From the NCBI RefSeq assembly GCF_024172085.1, contig NZ_JAMZDZ010000001.1, forward strand, positions 4,650,001 to 4,714,000: DNA of 64,000 nt, in the 5' to 3' direction. The position numbers and the translations under genes are program-made. Positions 58,924-64,000 of this stretch are shown in pieces (the first letter of the stretch is position 1; the number at the start of each line of letters is the position of its first letter). This stretch comes from Hamadaea flava. Lineage in GTDB: Bacteria; Actinomycetota; Actinomycetes; Mycobacteriales; Micromonosporaceae. A model generated the notes under the pieces. It was not told the origin of the DNA. It worked only from the letters and a program-made list of their open reading frames with translations, and ran no database searches.

Positions 58924-60038
58924 ACGAGGAGGACATCCGGGCCACGTTCGCCCGCCACGAAGCGGAGGCACCTGACGTGCAGGATTTGCAAGAGTCGATC
59001 GACAAGGAGGTGCGCCGGAGACGGCGGCGCCGCACGCGTGCGCTCAGCGGCGGCCTCGCCGCCGCGGTGGCGCTGGCCATCGCGGTGCCGGTGTGGCTGG
59101 CGCAGCGGGCCGGAGTCACCCCGGCGGACGCGGTGAACGTCGCCGCCTCCGCGACGGGCGGCACGCCCCGGAAAGCCCTGAACCTGCTGGTGCTCGGCTC
59201 CGACAAGCGGGCCGGTTGGGGCGAGAACCAATCCCGGAGCGACACCGTTTTGATCGTGCACATCCCGGCCGATCGGAAGAAGATCTACACAGTCTCGATC
59301 GACCGGAACACGATCGTGAACATCCCGGCGGACGCCGCGGCGGACTACAAAGGCGGCCTGGAGAAAGTCAACGCCGCGTTCTATTACGGATCGCAGGGCA
59401 GCGCCGGATGGCGAGGCGGACTCCGGCTCAGCGAGAAGACGCTGCAACAGTCCACCGGCACGGCCTTCGACGGCGGCGCCGTGCTGGAGTACGCCTCGGT
59501 GAAGCAGGTCGTCGACGCGCTGGGCGGCGTCCAGGTCTGCCTGCCGGCGGCGATCGATCTCCGTCTGACGGAGAAGAAGCAGCCGGGCGACAAGGTTCTC
59601 GGCGCGGGGTGCCACACCGTGTCCGGCGCGGACGCGCTGCTGCTGATGCGGACCCGCTACGGGCTGCCGAACGGGTCCTACGACCGGGACCGCAACCAGC
59701 AGCGCGTACTCGTCGGCATCGCGGCGAAGATCGCCACGCTGAACGTGCTCACCGACGCCGCCCGGCTCGCGAACCTGCTCAAGGTCCAGGGCCTGCGGCT
59801 CGACCTCAGCGACGTCAGCCCGATCGCGCTGGCCGGCGAGCTGAGCGGCCTGACGGCGGCTGACGTCGTGCCGATGTCGTTGGCCAACACCTATGTCGCG
59901 TACCACGGGCCGGGGGCGGACAACGGGCTCTCGGGCGAGGGCATCACGCCCGAGGGCAAGGAGTTGCTCGCGGCGGTCGGGACCGGCACGCTGCCGGAGT
60001 TCGCGGCCGCACACCCCGACCTCGTGCTCCAGCGCTGA
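58920..60038 (+). CDS. Membrane protein with anti-sigma-like N-terminus and extracellular LCP domain
   Basis: A 372-residue protein. Residues 1-42 are cytoplasmic and charged (EEDIRATFARHEAEAPDVQD then an Arg run), residues about 43-60 form one membrane segment, and the rest is an LCP domain: LLVLGSDKRAGWGENQSRSD, VSIDRNTIVNIP, KVNAAFYYGSQG and TRYGLPNGSYDRDRNQQ. The usual SIPRD is SIDRN here, so the catalytic Arg remains but the Asp is Asn. No zinc anti-sigma HxxxCxxC motif is seen. Coupling to the ECF gene suggests it restrains that sigma factor; enzyme activity is uncertain. Confidence 0.82.
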   Translation: MNEEDIRATFARHEAEAPDVQDLQESIDKEVRRRRRRRTRALSGGLAAAVALAIAVPVWLAQRAGVTPADAVNVAASATGGTPRKALNLLVLGSDKRAGWGENQSRSDTVLIVHIPADRKKIYTVSIDRNTIVNIPADAAADYKGGLEKVNAAFYYGSQGSAGWRGGLRLSEKTLQQSTGTAFDGGAVLEYASVKQVVDALGGVQVCLPAAIDLRLTEKKQPGDKVLGAGCHTVSGADALLLMRTRYGLPNGSYDRDRNQQRVLVGIAAKIATLNVLTDAARLANLLKVQGLRLDLSDVSPIALAGELSGLTAADVVPMSLANTYVAYHGPGADNGLSGEGITPEGKELLAAVGTGTLPEFAAAHPDLVLQR

Positions 60039-60042
60039 CCGT

Positions 60043-60073
60043 CCGGCGGCCGGGGGCACACCCCGGCCGCCGG
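60043..60073. terminator. Bidirectional terminator between convergent genes
   Basis: CCGGCGGCCGGGG / CCCCGGCCGCCGG, perfect 13-base arms and a five-base loop, filling the gap between stops at 60038 and 60075. Confidence 0.85.
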
Positions 60074-60074
60074 C

Positions 60075-61745
60075 TCACGCCAGCAGCGCCTTCAGGAAGA
60101 TCTGGTCCAGCTGGTTCGCGTCGGTCAAGGGGAAGGCTCCGCCGCCGGTGATCTCCGCGATCTGCGTCAGTTCGGTCAGGTCCGCGGTCCCGATGCCCAG
60201 CAGGATCACGCGGATCGGTCGCGCCACGTCGGCGAGCGCCTCCAGCTCCAGCTTCACCTTCGCCAGCGTCAGGCCGCCGGACAGGTTGCTGCGGCCGTCG
60301 GTGAAGACCACGATCGTGTTCGAACGTTCGGGGTCATAAGACGCCTTCAACGACTTGTACGCCGAAAGCAGCGCCTCGAACAGCGGACACTCGTCGGTGC
60401 CGGCCAGATGCGCCGCGCGCATGGTCTGGTCGAGCTTCTGGCGCTGAACCTTGTCCAGCGTGCCCATCTGGACGAGGGGTTGGGTGCCCCGCCCGGCGAA
60501 ACCCCACAGCGCGAGCTGACTGTCCGAGGTGAACAGGGTCAGCCCGTGGGTCGCCGATTCCTGCATCAGCTTCAGCCGGGTCTTCCCGGAGGCGTTGAGC
60601 GGCAGGCTCATCGACGACGTCACGTCGGCCAGGGTGATGACCTTCGACGGCGTCTTGGCCGCCACCCAGATGCTGAGCGCGGTGCGTACGGAGGTCAGGT
60701 CGGTCACCGGCTGGACGTGCGCCTGCGTCGCGGTGACTCCGTGGCCGACGGTGAAGCCCGGACCGGCCACGCCCGACGGCGTACGCAGACCGTGGCGGCC
60801 CAGCACGTCGGCGTACGCCTCACTGCTGAGCGCCGACCGGAACGCCTCGGCCGCAGACCGCACCTTCGGCGTCTTCTGAGTGAGGACGGCGTACGGGAAG
60901 TCCAATGTGGGTTCGACGGCGAGCGGGACGGCGGCCGCCTTCACCGTCGGATTGCTCGCGTTGTACTGGATCACCGACTGTTCGCTCATCGGCGCCGCGC
61001 CGAGCCCGGTCGCGAATCCGGCGAACAGGTCCTTCGTGTCCGCGTACGCCTTGTCCGTGTTGACCCGCAGGCGGAACGCGCCGACGAGTTTGGGCAGATC
61101 CGACTCCTGGGTGACGACGACGTCCTTGAGGAGCATCGCGCCGACGAGGCCGGCGGTGTCCCGCCGAGGATCGGTCATGCCGAGCTTCACCTTGCCGTCG
61201 GCCAGGAGCGCGCCCATGGCCTTGGCGTCGAGCGGTCCGGTGCCGAGTTGTCGGGCTACCGCTTCGGGCATGCCGACGACGACCGGGCTGATCGCCACCG
61301 ACGGCGTCGTCAGATCGAAGGCGTCCCGGTCGACCGCGCGTACGCGACCGAGCCAGGCCGACGAGTCGGGGATCCAGACAGCCGGCAGATCCGCTTCGGT
61401 CGGAGTGGGCACCGGGCTGCGCCCGATGTCCACCGTGCCACCGGAGTACGTACCGAGCGCGTTGGCCATCTCGGCCGACGACCGCGGCTGCACCTCGACG
61501 TTGACGCACGAGGCGGCGTCCTTGGCCGCGGTCTGCTGCCAGGAGTTGGCGATCTCGATGAGCGCCGGAGCGATCGCCGGATCAGCCGCGACGACGAGCC
61601 GCGTACCGGTGCTGGTCCCGCACCCGTCCGCGTCCGCCGTCACTGTCTTCACGAGTACGCCCAGGCTCAGCAGGAGCACGGTGGCTCCGGCTACCGCCAG
61701 GGTGAGCTGCCCCGGTCCACGCCGGGGGCGATGCCGCCCTGCCAT
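60075..61745 (-). CDS. Substrate-binding and VWA domain protein, membrane-anchored
   Basis: A 556-residue protein: membrane anchor (LTLAVAGATVLLLSLGVLV), an extracellular solute-binding-like domain (TRLVVAADPAIAPALIEIAN, residues about 48-310), then a von Willebrand A domain (about 355-556). The MIDAS metal motif is VITLADVTSSMSLPL (D-x-T-x-S), with IVVFTDGRSNLSGG later. Such fusions are common in actinobacteria, function unknown. A GAGGTGA site precedes ATG 61745. Confidence 0.82.
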   Translation of the reverse strand: MAGRHRPRRGPGQLTLAVAGATVLLLSLGVLVKTVTADADGCGTSTGTRLVVAADPAIAPALIEIANSWQQTAAKDAASCVNVEVQPRSSAEMANALGTYSGGTVDIGRSPVPTPTEADLPAVWIPDSSAWLGRVRAVDRDAFDLTTPSVAISPVVVGMPEAVARQLGTGPLDAKAMGALLADGKVKLGMTDPRRDTAGLVGAMLLKDVVVTQESDLPKLVGAFRLRVNTDKAYADTKDLFAGFATGLGAAPMSEQSVIQYNASNPTVKAAAVPLAVEPTLDFPYAVLTQKTPKVRSAAEAFRSALSSEAYADVLGRHGLRTPSGVAGPGFTVGHGVTATQAHVQPVTDLTSVRTALSIWVAAKTPSKVITLADVTSSMSLPLNASGKTRLKLMQESATHGLTLFTSDSQLALWGFAGRGTQPLVQMGTLDKVQRQKLDQTMRAAHLAGTDECPLFEALLSAYKSLKASYDPERSNTIVVFTDGRSNLSGGLTLAKVKLELEALADVARPIRVILLGIGTADLTELTQIAEITGGGAFPLTDANQLDQIFLKALLA

Positions 61746-61883
61746 CTCTCACCTCGTCGCGCGGCCCGGGCCGGCTCGGTGCCGGTGGGGAGACCGGTCG
61801 CGCTCGAAGCCCACAGCTTAGAGGCGAATGAATTTCGTGCAACACCCAGATCTCAGCCGGGTGAAGTAGTCATCTGAATACGA

Positions 61884-61918
61884 CGAAGGGAGCGCCTCGC
61901 TCGCAGGCGCTCCCTTCG
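61884..61918. terminator. Strong hairpin between VWA and ArsR genes
   Basis: CGAAGGGAGCGCCT / AGGCGCTCCCTTCG, perfect 14-base arms and a seven-base loop. It lies downstream of the ArsR gene and upstream of the VWA gene, both on the minus strand. Confidence 0.8.
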
Positions 61919-61930
61919 GTGATGCCGTAG

Positions 61931-61964
61931 TTCGTCGGAATCGTTTGCGCGATTCGCCGACGAA
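61931..61964 (-). terminator. Hairpin directly after the ArsR stop
   Basis: Arms of 13 and 15 bases (TTCGTCGG-AATCG against its complement with a two-base bulge) around a six-base loop, starting three bases past the ArsR stop codon. With the hairpin at 61884 it forms a double terminator. Confidence 0.6.
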
Positions 61965-61966
61965 GT

Positions 61967-62335
61967 TCAGCGAGCCTTCTTCGTGGCGCGCTTACGCGGC
62001 GGCGTCAACAGCTCCGCCACAGTCGCGATCGCCGACGGAACAAGGCTGTAGTAGGCCCAGACACCGCGCTTGTCCCGGTTGAGCAGACCGGCCTCGGTCA
62101 GGATGCGCAGGTGGTGGCTAACAGTGGGCTGAGACAGACCGAGCGGAGCGGTCAGGTCGCAGACGCAGGCCTCACCCTCCGGAGCGGACTGGATGAGGCT
62201 CAGCAGGCGCAGGCGGGCCGGGTCGGCCAGAGCCTTGAGGACCCCGGCGAGGCGCTCCGCGTCCGCCTTCTCGATGGGCTCACCGGCGAGCGGCGAGACG
62301 GGGGGCAATGGGTTATCCACCAGGGCAGTTCCCAC
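61967..62335 (-). CDS. ArsR/SmtB-family metal-responsive regulator
   Basis: A 122-residue winged-helix repressor. VLKALADPARLRLLSLIQSA starts the fold; GEACVCDLTAPLGLSQPTVSHHLRIL holds the CVC metal-binding pair (as in ArsR/CadC alpha-3 sites) and the recognition helix. The C-terminus is Lys/Arg-rich (PPRKRATKKAR). Metal or metalloid, such as arsenite, zinc or cadmium, cannot be told apart. GTG 62335 follows a GGAG site. No transporter gene is adjacent, so its targets lie elsewhere. Confidence 0.9.
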   Translation of the reverse strand: MGTALVDNPLPPVSPLAGEPIEKADAERLAGVLKALADPARLRLLSLIQSAPEGEACVCDLTAPLGLSQPTVSHHLRILTEAGLLNRDKRGVWAYYSLVPSAIATVAELLTPPRKRATKKAR

Positions 62336-62402
62336 TTACTCCATCCTTCCAAGTGAACAATTGACTTGTCTGCATATTAGCAGGTCCAAGTCTAAAGATG
62401 TG

Positions 62403-62942
62403 CTACCGACTCAATCCGAGGTCGGACAGGGTGAAAGCGGCGCGGTACGGCAGACCAGCTGCTCGAACCGCATCGCCGGCGCCTCGATCGACAATAACCG
62501 CAACGCCGATGACTTCCGCACCGGCCTCCCGCAAGGCGTCGACAGCGGTGAGGACGCTACTCCCCGTAGTCGAGGTGTCCTCCACAGCGACGACCCGGCG
62601 ACCGGCGACGTCTGGTCCCTCGATCCGGCGCTGCAGCCCGTGAGCCTTGCCCGCCTTGCGGACGACGAACGCGTCGACCGGGCGATCGGTGCCCGCACTG
62701 GCGTGCAGCATGGCCGCCGCGACCGGGTCCGCGCCGAGCGTCAGCCCGCCGACCGCGTCGTAGTCCCAGTCGGCGACCAGGTCCAGCAGAACCCGCCCCA
62801 CCAGGGGCGCACTCGCATGGTGCAGGGCGATGCGGCGCAGATCGAGGTAGTAGTCGGCCTCCGCTCCGGAGGAGAGGATCACCCGTCCATGCACCACTGC
62901 TAGGTCAGTGATGAATTTACGGAGGTCTTCGCGATCCGACAT
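62403..62942 (-). CDS. pyrE: Orotate phosphoribosyltransferase
   Basis: A 179-residue type I PRTase that joins orotate to PRPP to give OMP in pyrimidine synthesis. The PRPP motif VVAVEDTSTTGSSVLTAVDA is near residue 118; GRVILSSGAEADYYLDLRRI near the N-terminus and VVRKAGKAHGLQRRIEG (flexible loop with catalytic Lys) are present. ATG 62942 is seven bases after a TACAGT box; the frame is open to 62966. It is downstream of an SDR gene on the same strand. Confidence 0.95.
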   Translation of the reverse strand: MSDREDLRKFITDLAVVHGRVILSSGAEADYYLDLRRIALHHASAPLVGRVLLDLVADWDYDAVGGLTLGADPVAAAMLHASAGTDRPVDAFVVRKAGKAHGLQRRIEGPDVAGRRVVAVEDTSTTGSSVLTAVDALREAGAEVIGVAVIVDRGAGDAVRAAGLPYRAAFTLSDLGLSR

Positions 62943-62949
62943 GCTGCCG

Positions 62950-62955
62950 ACTGTA
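62950..62955 (-). promoter_or_regulatory. -10 box (TACAGT) of pyrE
   Basis: TACAGT on the minus strand, seven bases before ATG 62942; leaderless spacing. Confidence 0.5.
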
Positions 62956-62975
62956 CCGCATGCCACCTGGGAGTC

Positions 62976-63770
62976 TTACTGGGAGTCACCGACAGTCCGC
63001 CCCATACTCTTCGCGCCGCGCGGCATGATGCGGTGCAACAGGGCCCGCGGCGTGATCTTCAAGGCTCCCACGGCGACCTTGTAGCGCACGCTCGGCACGC
63101 TGACGAGCTTGCCTTTTCGCAGGTCACGCATACCCTGCCGGACGACGTCCGGAGCCTGCAGCCAAACGAAGCCCGGCATCTGGTGAGCGGCGATCCCGGC
63201 GCGCTGATGAAATTCGGTACGCGTGAATCCCGGGCACAGCGCCATCACGCGTACGCCCCGGTGTTTGACGAGCATGCCGACCGCCTCACTGAAGCTGGTC
63301 ACCCATGCCTTGCTGGCCGGATAGGTCGAACCCGGCATTGTCGCGGCGAATCCGGCGACCGAGGAGACGTTCACGATCGCGCCTTTTCCTCGCTCCACCA
63401 TCTTCGGGAGCGCGGAATGAGTGAGACGCATCACTGCGACGATGTTCAGGTTCAGCAGATGAAGTTCATCCTCTACATCGGACTTAAGGAACGACTTGTT
63501 GAGTCCGAGTCCCGCATTGTTCACGAGCAGGTCGATCGGCTCCGTCGTGAGCACCTTTTCGACCGCGGCCAGCCCCTCCGGTCTCGTCAGGTCGGCCGGG
63601 ACCGGCGTCGCGCGTACCCCATGTTCTTGAGCGAGTTGCGCGCAGAAGGCGTCGAGCCGCTCAGCGTCCCGGGCGACGAGGATCAGGTCCATGCCCGCGG
63701 CCGCACGGTCGCGGGCGAACTGGGCGCCGATGCCGGCCGTGGCACCAGTGATCAGAGCGGTCGGTGCCAT
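62976..63770 (-). CDS. Short-chain dehydrogenase/reductase
   Basis: A 264-residue classical SDR. The NAD(P) motif is LITGATAGIGAQFARDRAAA, followed by DLLVNNAGLGLNK and the catalytic Ser and Tyr-x-x-x-Lys in VNVSSVAGF and STYPASKAWV. The Arg and Ala after the Rossmann strand (LVARDAERLDAF) favour NADP. The C-terminal extension (VGALKITPRALLHRIMPRGA) resembles membrane-associated SDRs of lipid metabolism in actinobacteria. Substrate unknown. ATG 63770. Confidence 0.88.
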   Translation of the reverse strand: MAPTALITGATAGIGAQFARDRAAAGMDLILVARDAERLDAFCAQLAQEHGVRATPVPADLTRPEGLAAVEKVLTTEPIDLLVNNAGLGLNKSFLKSDVEDELHLLNLNIVAVMRLTHSALPKMVERGKGAIVNVSSVAGFAATMPGSTYPASKAWVTSFSEAVGMLVKHRGVRVMALCPGFTRTEFHQRAGIAAHQMPGFVWLQAPDVVRQGMRDLRKGKLVSVPSVRYKVAVGALKITPRALLHRIMPRGAKSMGRTVGDSQ

Positions 63771-63833
63771 CGCGACATCCTCTACGTCGTGGAAACGGTC
63801 GGCTGCTGCGTCCGTCCCCCGCTCGATCCGGCG

Positions 63834-64000
63834 TCAGCCGGGAGGACGGTGGGACGGACCCAGGATTACCGGCGGCGCGACCTTGCGGAAGAAGGCGTTC
63901 GCCACCGGCATCGCGAGCAGTATGGCTACCGCGAGATAGCCGAGCAACTGGAGAATCGCGGCCGTTCCGCCGAGCCCGACCTGCCAACCGGGCACCGCGT
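63834..64000 (-). CDS. C-terminal end of a membrane protein (start outside window)
   Basis: The last 54 residues of a gene entering from the right edge: a membrane segment (AAILQLLGYLAVAILLAMPV) followed by NAFFRKVAPPVILGP and a short polar tail, then TGA at 63834-63836. The fragment is too short to name a family. Confidence 0.55.
   Translation of the reverse strand, partial: AVPGWQVGLGGTAAILQLLGYLAVAILLAMPVANAFFRKVAPPVILGPSHRPPG

Overview
The window is very GC-rich, with GTG starts, strong third-position G/C and many leaderless-type starts. Gene content (BldC, Cds1, System II cytochrome c maturation, the late futalosine genes, four LCP proteins, an actinobacterial three-part FGAM synthase) fits a filamentous actinomycete. 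The frequent GTACGC words and local gene order suggest family Micromonosporaceae; this is an inference from style, not a search result. It looks like ordinary chromosome: no integrase, transposase, phage gene, rRNA, tRNA or CRISPR array was seen.

Layout. 1-5226: end of hemL, a histidine phosphatase, then resA/tlpA-ccdA-resB-ccsB for cytochrome c biogenesis, all overlapping or nearly so. 5331-5917: a Doc-type toxin and ribbon-helix-helix antitoxin. 6007-9851: a secreted protein and the late menaquinone genes mqnL, mqnP and (opposite strand) ubiX/mqnM. 9907-15869: SRPBCC protein, unknown helical protein, bldC, cds1, and two paralogous secreted proteins. 15985-21480: purL-purQ-purS, a GDT1-family transporter and purB. 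21522-24273: an ATPase of the anti-sigma type, a histidine kinase, a glycerophosphodiesterase and a rhodanese. 24291-28160: three consecutive LCP cell-wall ligases. 28364-31004: acetate symporter, DUF485 partner, flavin reductase.

31159-40115 is the most distinctive block: a DUF5666-like protein, a MacAB-type ABC exporter with adaptor, a two-component system, a serine hydrolase, a lipoprotein and a second adaptor. Three of these otherwise unrelated envelope proteins carry the same FPGGG repeat. 40231-44290 is a lipid island: TetR regulator with a clear palindromic operator, SCP2 protein, acyl-CoA dehydrogenase, acyl-CoA ligase. 44296-51875: a MinD-like ATPase with a long disordered tail, a DAGK-like protein, purA, an AbiEi/DUF559 gene enclosed by 68-bp inverted repeats, purD and a DUF3151 gene. 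51920-64000: beta-helix/PKD secreted protein, LOG-family protein, fba, DedA, an ECF sigma factor coupled to an LCP-bearing membrane protein, a VWA/solute-binding protein, ArsR regulator, pyrE, an SDR and the tail of a membrane protein.

Five loci for purine synthesis (purL/Q/S, purB, purA, purD) and pyrE lie within 47 kb, interleaved with cell-envelope genes. Most operons end in clear hairpins, listed below. At least fourteen starts have a TANNNT box 6-8 nt upstream, which marks probable leaderless transcripts and helped fix start codons.
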